From Euglena gracilis (taxonomy: Eukaryota; Euglenida; Euglenophyceae; Euglenales), in assembly GCA_039621445.1 (NCBI GenBank), contig CP154954.1, positions 1,178,001 to 1,242,000 on the forward strand: a DNA stretch of 64,000 nucleotides. The letters run 5' to 3'. Positions 49,172 to 57,882 of the stretch are shown here, piece after piece. Made by a program: the position numbers and the translations under genes. Position 1 is the stretch's first letter. Each line of letters opens with the position of its first letter. Under the pieces are notes generated by a model. It was given only the letters and a program-made list of their open reading frames with translations, made no database searches and had not been told where the DNA came from.

Positions 49172-49256
49172 TCTTGGAAAAATAAGAGGTTTCCCTACTT
49201 ATTTTTTTTATTTTTCATTGTTTTCAATCTATACATTTTTTTAGTTAAAAAACTAA

Positions 49257-49377
49257 AGGGAGTTGTTCCAGCCACACCTTCCAGTACGGCTACCTTGTTA
49301 CGACTTCACCCCAGTCACCAGCCAGGCCTTAGGTATTTCCCTCTTTTCAGGCAAGATAATAACTTCGGGCACAGCCA

Positions 49378-49414
<37 letters not shown>

Positions 49415-49674
49415 AGAACGTATTCACCGCCGTATAGCTGACCGGCGATTACTAGCGATTCCGGCTTCATGTAGGCGAGTTTCAGCCTACAATCCGAACT
49501 TAGGCTAAGTTTTAAGATTAGCTCATTTTCACAAAATTGCAACTTATTGTCTTAACCATTGTAGCACGTGTGTAGCCCAGGATATAAGGGGCATGATGAC
49601 TTGACGTCGTCCTCACCTTCCTCTGGTAATAACCAGCAGTATTTCTAAATGACAAGCGTTAATTAAAAAAAAGG

Positions 49675-49726
<52 letters not shown>

Positions 49727-49794
49727 CCACCTGTGTCTAGATACCCGAAGGTACTGCGTTCTTTCAAACTTCCTCCTAGATCCTGTCAAATCCT

Positions 49795-49875
<81 letters not shown>

Positions 49876-49968
49876 CTTGTGCAAGCGTACTCCCCAGGCG
49901 GGATACTTAACGTGTTAACTACAGCAGTGCACTTTCAGCACCACTTAGTATCCATAGTTTACGGCCAA

Positions 49969-50000
<32 letters not shown>

Positions 50001-50741
50001 TCAGCTTTCGTTTCTCAGCGTCAGTATTGGCCTAGAAAAGTGCCTTCGCCATTGGTGTTCTTTCCAATCTCTACGCATTTCACCGCTACACTGGAAATTC
50101 CCTTCACCCCTACCATACTCAAGTCTAGCAGTTTTTAATGCCCTTCCAAAGTTAAGCTTTGACTTTTAACATTAAACACACTTGACCGCCTACAAACTCT
50201 TTACGCCCAATAATTCCGGATAACGCTCGCATCTCCCGTATTACCGCGGCTGCTGGCACGGAATTAGCCGATGCTTATTCCTCAAATACCGTCATTTCTT
50301 CTTCTTTGAGAAAAGAAGTTTACAACCCAAAGGCCTTCTTCCTTCACGCGGTATTGCTCCGTCAGGCTTGCGCCCATTGCGGAAAATTCCTCACTGCTGC
50401 CTTCCGTAAAAGTCTGTTCCGTTCTCAATCCCAGTGTGGCTGATCATCCTCTCAAATCAGCTACTGATCGTCGCCTTGGTAAGCCTTTACCTCACCAACA
50501 AGCTAATCAGATGCAAGCTCATGCCTAGGCGAAATTCTCTTTAACTAGCTACTCACATAGATCTAGTAAATTATGAGGCATTAGCAAACGTTTCCATCTG
50601 TTATTCCTCACCCAAGCGCAGATTCTTACATATTACTCACCCGTCCGCCACTAAATTACTATTGCTAGTAATTTCGTTCAACTTGCATGTGTTAAGCATA
50701 CCGCCAGCGTTCACCCTGAGCAAGGATCAAACTCGTCATTT
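49257..50741 (-). rRNA. rrn16: 16S rRNA, operon C, with a 9-nt deletion in a universal block
   Basis: Outermost 16S, about 1485 nt. At the junction near 49680 nine bases are missing from the almost invariant CCCGCAACGAGCGCAACCC, leaving CCCGCAACCC; the loss lies between two GCAAC repeats. Further private changes lie near 49376, 49624, 50336 and 50407. It is probably a non-functional or recombining copy, unless the differences are sequence errors. Confidence 0.85.
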
Positions 50742-50776
50742 CCAAAACATCAAAGTTGGTCAAATCCTTTCACCCT

Positions 50777-50879
50777 CTTGGTGACCAAGCAAGGGGCACA
50801 TTTACTATAATGTGTACACTAAAAGCGCGCTTTGTAGGATTCGAACCTACTACATCAGGTTTTGGAGACCTACGCCTTA
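50777..50879. repeat. 103-bp direct repeat, left copy
   Basis: Part of the operon C 16S leader, including the CTTGGTGACCAAG inverted repeat and the tRNA-Trp relic. It is identical, in the same orientation, to 57768-57870, 6991 bp away. The two bracket the Rep-bearing accessory segment. Confidence 0.9.
50823..50879 (-). pseudogene. tRNA-Trp relic, operon C leader
   Basis: The same 3'-half tRNA-Trp(CCA) sequence, lying within the left 103-bp repeat. Confidence 0.75.
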
Positions 50880-50884
50880 CAATT

Positions 50885-50985
50885 TTAACGAAAAGCAATA
50901 TTTAGCTATGCTTAACACATGCAAGTTGAACGAAAGGCTTTAATCCACGACCCTACCTTTATCAAAGATATTCCATAATAAGCAG
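50885..50985 (-). pseudogene. tRNA-Ile relic with an inserted scrap of 16S
   Basis: Homologous to the leader trnI relic of the other operons, but ATGCTTAACACATGCAAGTT and following bases up to about 50935 are inserted. That is the 16S sequence from near position 40 of the rRNA (compare 3053-3080), here in the orientation opposite to the neighbouring 16S gene. Similarity to the other leaders ends near 50985. Confidence 0.6.
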
Positions 50986-51800
50986 TTAACGTCGTTTCTA
51001 AAGAGTTGAACATGTTTTTTATCTCATTTACATTTTGATATTCAAGGATATTTGAGTTGACAAAAATTATCGCATCATAATGATAAGTATTGTTTAATTT
51101 CAGTAAATCCTTGGATTTCTTAACTACTAAAGGATAAAAGCCTTTAAATTGCAAATAAGATTCGAAAAAATCGATTAAATATCTATGTTCACTGCCTAAA
51201 ATTAAAAATACCTTATTTTTACCCATATTTAGATGGGATTCATAAATATCCAACATCCACCTTAAGTCTTTGGGTATTATGTATTCATTAAAATTAATTT
51301 TTTATTTCACACCTAATCTCGTACTTAAATATATGTTTCTTAATTGACGTTCAATAGCGTCGCCCTTATATACAAATTCTGAAGGTTTTTCTTTTTCAAA
51401 CAGTAACATAGCATTTTCTATGTCCCCTTTTTTCACTAATTCAATCATCCTTTCTTCCAAAGGAAGATATTGAAAATATTTACCATATTTTTTAAGAATT
51501 GATTCCGAAGCCATGAAATTTTCTGAAGCATCCACAAAGTTAAATATTTGTTTTATTAAATAGTCGAGCAAATCTTTCTCATTGTTAACTCTGGCCTATA
51601 AATTTTAGAATCAATAGATATATCGAAAAAATTTGCCAATTTAGTATCGACTTCTTTAATAAAATACGAATGCACATGAGGGTCCACCTGTTCTATGAAA
51701 TTCTCGTACTAACGCATAATCAACTAATCCATATTTAACCTCAATAGTGAGAATACTTATCAAAATCCTGATAAGGTACTTCCTTAATATTTACTCCCTA
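50985..51800 (-). pseudogene. Rolling-circle replication initiator (Rep) pseudogene, geminivirus/algal-plasmid type
   Basis: Reading right to left, pieces of a CRESS-type Rep appear in the expected order but in different frames. An HUH motif II block (PHVHSYF) lies near 51660-51690, preceded in another frame by LVREFHRTG. A linker-like region at 51302-51585 includes YGKYFQY, KKGDIENAMLLFEKEKP and GDAIERQLRNIY. A helicase-like part at 50985-51256 has LILGS where a P-loop would be, and YHYDAIIFVNSN resembling the Walker B strand. The Walker A GKT/S is not present, stop codons separate the pieces, and the end runs into the tRNA-Ile relic. It is dead. Such Reps are known from geminiviruses and from red-algal plasmids; a plastid location is unusual. 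Confidence 0.7.
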
Positions 51801-52065
51801 TAAGTTTTTAATAAGTCAATTTTAAATTTATTAATTTAATAAGGTAAAAAGTAGGCAAACTCACTATACTCCATCAAAAAAAACGCCAATTATTCTACAA
51901 ATTGACATTGATAAAAAAGCATATTTAAATAAGTGATAGAATAATCACATTTTCCATGACACTATATTTTAATTAATCGATTTTTTTGACACGCTTTAAG
52001 AAAAATATTCTACTTCTACTACGTTTAAAATATGCCCATTTTCAATGATAAAAAAAAAAAAGCTT

Positions 52066-52194
52066 TCAACTAAATTTTTGGTCCAGGTTTTTTTCATCAT
52101 ATTGTGCTTTATAAGAACAATATTTTTTATAAATTTTTTTTACTGTTAAATTGATTTTTGTATTATTTAAATTTTTTTCTTCTTTTTTTGTCAT
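52066..52194 (-). CDS. Short basic frame after the 351-codon gene
   Basis: 42 codons, lysine-rich (MTKKEEKNLNNTKINLTV), starting 21 nt after the stop of the 351-codon frame, with GGGAGA just before the ATG. After its stop, a 12-base T run is followed by another protein-like frame (ENGHILNVVEVEYFS) down to about 51995, so it may be a longer gene broken by a frameshift. No known family recognised. Confidence 0.3.
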   Translation of the reverse strand: MTKKEEKNLNNTKINLTVKKIYKKYCSYKAQYDEKNLDQKFS

Positions 52195-52215
52195 ACTTTT
52201 CTCCCTATATAAAAA

Positions 52216-53271
52216 TCAAAAACAAGGCAATGAAGACCGAATCTGCCGTAAATCGACATTTTCACAAGCTCTTTTTCTAAAGTTTTTAACCATTATATCT
52301 AACTGTTCTTCACCATAAATTTCTTTGTTCACTAAAGTATATAATTCAAATTTATCAATTTTTTTATTTTTTGCTTTTTCTAGAAAAAAAATAAGAAGCA
52401 TTTCCACAAAAATCCAGTTAAAATCCCAGTTTTTATAATTATCGTTTTTTAAAGAATTATGTTTATAAAACTTAGAAGCTTGCTTAAATAAAAAAATATT
52501 AGAAATATTAGAATTTGAGATACTATTTTCTAATACTGCGACTTCAGATATATACTTCAACAACATAGAACGAAGTTTTATTGCATCGTTTTTACTCGTT
52601 AAAAAAAACAAATTTTTGTACTCTATTATATATTTTTCAATGATGTTTAAAAATTGATCATTAGCTTTCAAAACATTAAAATGATCGTGTAAAAAATTAT
52701 TAGAATCATTTATTTCTAATTCCTTTTTCTCTTCTGTTATTTTTTCTTTCACTTTTAAATAATTTTCTGAGGAATTGGAAATCAATTTAGAAAAAAACGA
52801 AGGAAAACAATGATCTTTTCGCGCACGACTTAATAAATTATTTTTAATAACAAAATCAAAACTTAAAGAATTTTTTAAACCATTTTCAAACCTTGGAACA
52901 CCTGACCAACAAACTTCAATGTTTTTATTCCCTGTTTTAGAAAAAAAATTATCAAGTGAAGTTTTACTACTCGATCCCTTTTCTACAATAACAGAATTTT
53001 TTTCAAAAGAAAATAATTTTTTAAGACCATGCCTTCGGTAATTTTTATTAAATTCTATATAGACCTCTATAGTCACTTCACAAAAGTTGTTTAAATTATT
53101 TTCAGACAAATCAAAACCATAAATAATAAAAGAAATAGAGTTATAATTAATTAACTCTTTCCACTTTTTGATGAATAATAAGTTAAAATCCTCAAAACTA
53201 CCGAACCCTGTTTTAATAAAAACATGCCAGTTTTTTCCTGGAACCATTGAATACATAATAAAATCTCCCAT
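52216..53271 (-). CDS. Unrecognised 351-residue protein with a faint Rep-like N-terminal layout
   Basis: An intact frame of 351 codons. Residues about 12-125 have a pattern reminiscent of a small Rep endonuclease: NWHVFIKTG (a motif I-like strand), CEVTIEVYIEFNKNYRRHGLKKLF (where the HxH/HxQ strand is expected), then FFSKTGN where YxxK is expected. The metal-binding histidines and the catalytic tyrosine are not there, so if it is a Rep relative it is inactive. The C-terminal half has no P-loop and no family I can name. The ATG context is repeated at 53831, 54540 and 55100. Lysine- and asparagine-rich, as expected for this AT content. Confidence 0.5.
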   Translation of the reverse strand: MGDFIMYSMVPGKNWHVFIKTGFGSFEDFNLLFIKKWKELINYNSISFIIYGFDLSENNLNNFCEVTIEVYIEFNKNYRRHGLKKLFSFEKNSVIVEKGSSSKTSLDNFFSKTGNKNIEVCWSGVPRFENGLKNSLSFDFVIKNNLLSRARKDHCFPSFFSKLISNSSENYLKVKEKITEEKKELEINDSNNFLHDHFNVLKANDQFLNIIEKYIIEYKNLFFLTSKNDAIKLRSMLLKYISEVAVLENSISNSNISNIFLFKQASKFYKHNSLKNDNYKNWDFNWIFVEMLLIFFLEKAKNKKIDKFELYTLVNKEIYGEEQLDIMVKNFRKRACENVDLRQIRSSLPCF

Positions 53272-53356
53272 AAATAAAAAAATAAATCATTTTTTGAAAA
53301 CCTCAAACTTCCATATCTCCATTATGCAAAAAAAAAAAAAAAATGAAAAAAAAAAT

Positions 53357-53432
53357 TTGCAAACCTTCAATTCGAACTTGCGACCCACTACGATGAAGTA
53401 ACATAATCACAACGTTACCAATTAAGGATTTT
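53357..53432 (-). pseudogene. tRNA-like relic upstream of the 351-codon gene
   Basis: On the reverse strand, TTGGTAAC resembles a D loop, CTTCATC sits where an anticodon loop would be, and AAGTTCGAATTG resembles a T loop. The stems pair poorly, so it is a relic or mimic. It lies 86 nt before the gene start. A second copy is at 54625-54699. Confidence 0.35.
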
Positions 53433-53705
53433 TTTTCTATAATAATAATTTTTTTAAAAAAAAATGAGTGTAAAAAATATAAAAATCTTAATTAAAAAAA
53501 AAAATAATAACAAATAACAACTTTTTAAAAAATATAAAAAAATAGATCATTAAAATATATCTTAACTACAATTTCGTTGTAGGTTAAATTTTAAAAAATC
53601 CCGAAGTAAATTGCAAGAACTCTGGAATCAAGGAAAAATATATAAGCAAAAAAAATAACACAGTTTTGCTTAAAGAAAAAAATAAATTTTCTGAATAAAT
53701 ACATC

Positions 53706-53831
53706 CTAAAAATCATAAATAAAATGTAAGAAATTGCTTTTTTTGATGAATAATAAGTTAAAATCCTCAAAACTACCGAATCCTGTCTTAATAAAAACAT
53801 GCCAATTTTTACCCGGCACTATTGAATGCAT
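53706..53831 (-). pseudogene. Truncated 5' end of the 351-codon gene, copy 1
   Basis: 41 codons. HSIVPGKNWHVFIKTGFGSF and the following residues to LLFIKK match residues about 8-36 of the 351-codon protein, then the frame turns to unrelated SNFLHFIYDF and stops. The leader GGGAGATTTT is also shared. Clearly a duplicated gene start. Confidence 0.75.
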
Positions 53832-53916
53832 AAAAATCTCCCATAAATAAAATCACCGAATTTTAGAACAACCCCCCCCTATTTGCAAAAAAAAAAAAAA
53901 AAATGAAAAAAAAAAT

Positions 53917-53992
53917 TGCAAAACCCAAATTCGAGCTGTCGTACTAATTACGATACTGAAATGTAGTTACCACATAGTCTACAAAGCATTTT
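53917..53992 (-). pseudogene. Second type of tRNA-like relic, copy 1
   Basis: Reverse strand: GTAG and CTAC can form a D stem around a loop with TGTGGTAA, and GCTCGAATTTG resembles a T loop. Alignable with the relic at 53357-53432. It precedes the truncated gene start at 53831. Copy 2 is at about 55184-55260. Confidence 0.3.
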
Positions 53993-54192
53993 TTTTTTTC
54001 TAAAAAAATAATAAAAAAAATTGACCTATTTTTATATAAAAAACCATGTGTTAAGGAAATAATATTACGTATAAAAAACGTAGTGACTACTAATAATTAT
54101 GTATCAAGTTATTTAATACATAAAAAATTTAATATATTGATATTTTTCTTTGAAATCGAAAATAGTATGTATTGACATCAGAGGTAATTTTT

Positions 54193-54540
54193 TTACTCCT
54201 CCGTTTTTTGCATTTCTATAATAGTATTATCTGTGTATAAGTTACGCGGTAACTCAACTCCTTTTTCCTCAAGAAATTTTTCAATAAACTCATAAAATTG
54301 CTTTTCTCTTTGCTTAGAATCATATTCATATGATTCGCCATACTGTTTTCTGCGACGTTTTTCAGCAATTTCGTTTCTCAGAACAACATCTTCCCAACTA
54401 AAAAGTTGATCATTAGGTTTTTTTTCATTAAAAATAGGATAATCATTTCTTTCTAATTCCTTTTTATCTTCCATTAATTTTTGATAATCCCTTTCGGGAA
54501 CCATTGAGCACATAAAATAAAACATAATAAAATCTCCCAT
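54193..54540 (-). CDS. 115-residue charged protein, apparent derivative of the 351-codon gene
   Basis: Begins MGDFIM...CSMVP, the same start as the 351-codon gene, then KELERNDYPIFNEKKPNDQL, which resembles that protein's KELEIND...KANDQF segment, so an internal deletion is likely. The C-terminal half (residues about 55-115) is rich in K, R and E and probably helical (RNEIAEKRRRKQYGE). It lies between the two 0.91-kb repeat copies. Function unknown. Confidence 0.45.
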   Translation of the reverse strand: MGDFIMFYFMCSMVPERDYQKLMEDKKELERNDYPIFNEKKPNDQLFSWEDVVLRNEIAEKRRRKQYGESYEYDSKQREKQFYEFIEKFLEEKGVELPRNLYTDNTIIEMQKTEE

Positions 54541-54624
54541 AAATAAAAAAATAAATCATTTTTTGAAAACCTCAAACTCCCATATCTCCATTATGCAAAA
54601 AAAAAAAAAAATGAAAAAAAAAAT

Positions 54625-54699
54625 TGCAAACCTTCAATTCGAACTTGCGACCCACTACGATGAAGTAACATAATCACAACGTTACCAATTAAGGATTTT
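54625..54699 (-). pseudogene. tRNA-like relic upstream of the 115-codon frame
   Basis: Copy of the relic at 53357-53432, in the same position relative to the gene start (54540). Confidence 0.35.
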
Positions 54700-54974
54700 T
54701 TTTTTCTATAATAATAATTTTTTTTAAAAAAAATGAGTGTGAAAAATATAAAAATCTTAATTGAAAAAAAAAATAATAACAAATAACAACTTTTTAAAAA
54801 ATATAAAAAAATAGATCATTAAAATATATCTTAACTACAATTTCGTTGTAGGTTAAATTTTAAAAAATCCCGAAGTAAATTGCAAGAACTCTGGAATCAA
54901 GGAAAAATATATAAGCAAAAAAAATAACACAGTTTTGCTTAAAGAAAAAAATAAATTTTCTGAATAAATACATC

Positions 54975-55100
54975 CTAAAAATCATAAATAAAATGTAAGA
55001 AATTGCTTTTTTTGATGAATAATAAGTTAAAATCCTCAAAACTACCGAATCCTGTCTTAATAAAAACATGCCAATTTTTACCCGGCACTATTGAATGCAT
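54975..55100 (-). pseudogene. Truncated 5' end of the 351-codon gene, copy 2
   Basis: Identical in plan to 53706-53831: the same 41 codons and the same breakpoint. Confidence 0.75.
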
Positions 55101-55183
55101 AAAAATCTCCCATAAATAAAATCACCGAATTTTAGAACAACCCCCCCTATTTGCAAAAAAAAAAAAAAAATGAAAAAAAAAAA

Positions 55184-55260
55184 TTGCAAAACCCAAATTC
55201 GAGCTGTCGTACTAATTACGATACTGAAATGTAGTTACCACATAGTCTACAAAGCATTTT
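55184..55260 (-). pseudogene. Second type of tRNA-like relic, copy 2
   Basis: Copy of the relic at 53917-53992, upstream of the truncated start at 55100. Confidence 0.3.
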
Positions 55261-55442
55261 TTTTTTTCTAAAAAAAATAATAAAAAAAATTGACCTATTT
55301 TATATAAAAAACCATGTGTTAAAGAAATAATATTACGTATAAAAAACGTAGTGACTACTAATAATTATGTATCAAGTTATTTAATACATAAAAAATTTAA
55401 TATATTGATATTTTTCTTTGAAATCGAAAATAGAAAGGAATA

Positions 55443-56114
55443 TTACTCGGGGGTTAATGCATCCTTATAATAATTAAATGGGATTTCTATAACCTCAACA
55501 AATCCATCCCCCACATTACAGTTGGATGAAACTGCTAGATCTTGTGAAGTAAACATTTTTTCTTCAGGAACAAACGTTCGGCCCAAATTCCCCCCAGGTA
55601 TTTGACCGGGTGCTGACATTGACTGCCCGTATGGGTAGACAAATCCTGTTTGCAAAGTCGGATTAAATTGTAACATATCATTGCTAACCGGCTGACCTCT
55701 TTTTACGGTTTCAGCAATTGCATATGCATTAGCTACACACATACTTAAATAGAAACCAGTTTGCACGATCCTTTTCATCACAATAAATGTTCTTGGAGTT
55801 AACCATAAAGTGCTTAATGAACCCTCTAGGTCATAACCCTCTTCCAATAAAATTTTATCAAAATCAGTTGACCAAAAATCAGGATTGAAAATTGAAAAAT
55901 CTTCAACTTTGAAACTTTGTTCGATAGAAGGAATATTTACTGGGTCTTGACTTGACTTTAAATCATCTTCGGAACGATTGTCTTCAGAATTATCATTTTT
56001 TTGATCATGATTAAAAGAGAAAAAAGAAGCCAAGATTTTTGAAGATTCTTTAAGTACACCAAAAAATTTAAATGCAAAATTAAATGCGCAATAACCAGAA
56101 AAACTAATTACCAT
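55443..56114 (-). CDS. Unrecognised 223-residue protein (family with a decayed relative at 57883)
   Basis: An intact frame of 223 codons. The N-terminus (residues 1-40) is hydrophobic and aromatic (FSGYCAFNFAFKFFGVL) and could be a membrane anchor. An acidic stretch (about 42-65) follows, then FNPDFWSTDFDK, TLWLTPRTFIVMKR, a possible second membrane segment TGFYLSMCVANAYAIAE (about 120-136), and a glycine/proline-rich tail (QSMSAPGQIPGGNLGR). Its codons are noticeably less AT-biased than its neighbours. A decayed relative on the other strand keeps the central motifs, so it is a real gene family. I do not recognise it. Confidence 0.6.
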   Translation of the reverse strand: MVISFSGYCAFNFAFKFFGVLKESSKILASFFSFNHDQKNDNSEDNRSEDDLKSSQDPVNIPSIEQSFKVEDFSIFNPDFWSTDFDKILLEEGYDLEGSLSTLWLTPRTFIVMKRIVQTGFYLSMCVANAYAIAETVKRGQPVSNDMLQFNPTLQTGFVYPYGQSMSAPGQIPGGNLGRTFVPEEKMFTSQDLAVSSNCNVGDGFVEVIEIPFNYYKDALTPE

Positions 56115-56790
56115 AATTACGGCAATTTTGGAAATAAAATTCTTACTATAAAATATTTTAATTTTTTTTTAAAACTCCAAAGCCTTCAACGAAGGGTCGT
56201 TTTTCAAAATTTCATTTTTAGAAATTTCAACGGACTTGATTACTTTTAATGTTCTGTTACCAACTTGAAACAAAAAATTACAGTAAAGCGCATATTGGAT
56301 ATAATTTTTCGAAATTATCAATAAAGCCAAAAGAAAAACTTTTGGATCGTTTTTTTTTTTTTACTATCCTTAGAAAATTCCTAAGGAAAAAAATTAAATT
56401 GTAAAAAGATAAACTAGTATTAACTAACAAATAAATTTTATAATAATTTGTTTGAAAAAAATACAATAAAATTGCATTGCAGGTAGCCAACGAATATCGA
56501 TTAATTAAAATAGATTTTACTTTAATTATATAGTTCATAAAAGAGTGTAAAAAAACAAAATTTCTAAAGAAATACATCGTAAAAATCATAAAATGAATAT
56601 AAGAAATCGTTTTTTTTGCTTTTAATTTTCTTTACCTATTTCTATGAATGTGTCATAAAAAATAAAAAAATAATAATTCTTAATAAAACTAAAAAAAATA
56701 CAAAAAAAAAATAGATCATTGAATATATATCAATAACTATATTTTAATTGCATTGTAAGTTAAATGCAAAAAATATCCCGAAGTAATTTT
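56115..56790. repeat. Diverged remnant of the 0.91-kb module
   Basis: AT-rich DNA with no convincing gene. About 56570-56620 resembles 53700-53750 (the end of the truncated gene start), and about 56711-56785 resembles 53545-53610, including ATCCCGAAGTAA. The pieces are in changed order and more diverged, so this is an older copy. The reverse frame at 56278-56589 is probably chance. Confidence 0.5.
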
Positions 56791-56799
56791 ATATATATA

Positions 56800-57735
56800 C
56801 CCTATATATACCAATGTACTTATATATACTTATGTATAATTATATATACTATATATAACAATATACTTATATATATTAATGTAATTATATATATTATATA
56901 TACTATATATACCAATGTACTTATATATATTAATGTACTTATATATATTATATATACTATATATACCAATGTACTTATATATATTAATGTACTTATATAT
57001 ATTATATATACTATATATACCAATGTACTTATATATATTAATGTACTTATATATATTATATATACTATATATACCAATGTACTTATATATATTAATGTAC
57101 TTATATATATTATATATACTATATATATCAATGTACTTATATATATTAATGTACTTATATATATTATATATACTATATATACCAATGTACTTATATATAT
57201 TAATGTACTTATATATATTATATATACTATATATACCAATGTACTTATATATATTAATTTACTTATATATATTATATATACTATATATACCAATGTACTT
57301 ATATATATTAAATGTACTTTTATATATTATATATACTATATATACCAATGTACTTATATATATTAATGTACTTATATATATTATATATACTATATATACC
57401 AATGTACTTATATATATTAATGTACTTATATATATTATATATACTATATATACCAATGTACTTATATATATTAATGTACTTATATATATTATATATACTA
57501 TATATACCAATGTACTTATATATATTAATGTACTTATATATATTATATATACTATATATACCAATGTACTTATATATATTAATGTACTTATATATTATAT
57601 ATACTATATATACCAATGTACTTATATATATTAATGTACTTATATATATTATATATACTATATATACCAATGTACTTATATATATTAATGTACTTATATA
57701 TATTATATATACTATATATACCAATGTACTTAAAT
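56800..57735. repeat. 54-bp AT-rich tandem repeat array, about 17 units
   Basis: Unit marked by CCAATGTACTTATATATATT followed by AATGTACTT and alternating TA. CCAATGTAC recurs every 54 bp from 56912 to 57561 (TCAATGTAC in one unit), with one 55-bp and one 52-bp unit. All frames stay open and look like YIL repeats, but this is a composition effect. It resembles the polymorphic 54-bp repeat zone reported near the rRNA region and presumed origin of the Euglena gracilis plastid genome. Confidence 0.9.
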
Positions 57736-57767
57736 GGTCTTTACTGAATATTTTCTACATCAGTCCC

Positions 57768-57870
57768 CTTGGTGACCAAGCAAGGGGCACATTTACTATA
57801 ATGTGTACACTAAAAGCGCGCTTTGTAGGATTCGAACCTACTACATCAGGTTTTGGAGACCTACGCCTTA
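57768..57870. repeat. 103-bp direct repeat, right copy
   Basis: Identical to 50777-50879 but with no 16S gene next to it: an orphan piece of 16S leader with the tRNA-Trp relic, between the minisatellite and the decayed 223-codon relative. Confidence 0.9.
57816..57870 (-). pseudogene. Orphan tRNA-Trp relic
   Basis: 3'-half tRNA-Trp(CCA) sequence without a 5' half, outside any rRNA operon. It is part of the right direct repeat. Confidence 0.75.
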
Positions 57871-57882
57871 TGGTTTTTTATT

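Larger units (their letters stand above)
53254..54165. repeat. 0.91-kb repeat module, copy 1
   Basis: Nearly identical to 54523-55433, offset 1269 bp. Each copy holds a gene-start leader, two tRNA-like relics, a truncated start of the 351-codon gene, poly(A/T) runs and a C-run. The copies are separated by the 115-codon frame. Confidence 0.9.
54523..55433. repeat. 0.91-kb repeat module, copy 2
   Basis: Second copy of 53254-54165. Differences are mostly in homopolymer length. Confidence 0.9.

Noticed and set aside
53591-53800. 69-codon hydrophobic frame, repeated at 54860
   Set aside because: It overlaps the truncated gene start in another frame. Its hydrophobic look comes from T-rich DNA.
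54591-54782. 63-codon frame over the tRNA-like relic
   Set aside because: Poly-T composition gives phenylalanine runs; there is no protein-like signal.
56800-57735. CRISPR array
   Set aside because: The units are contiguous 54-mers with no variable spacers, and there are no cas genes.
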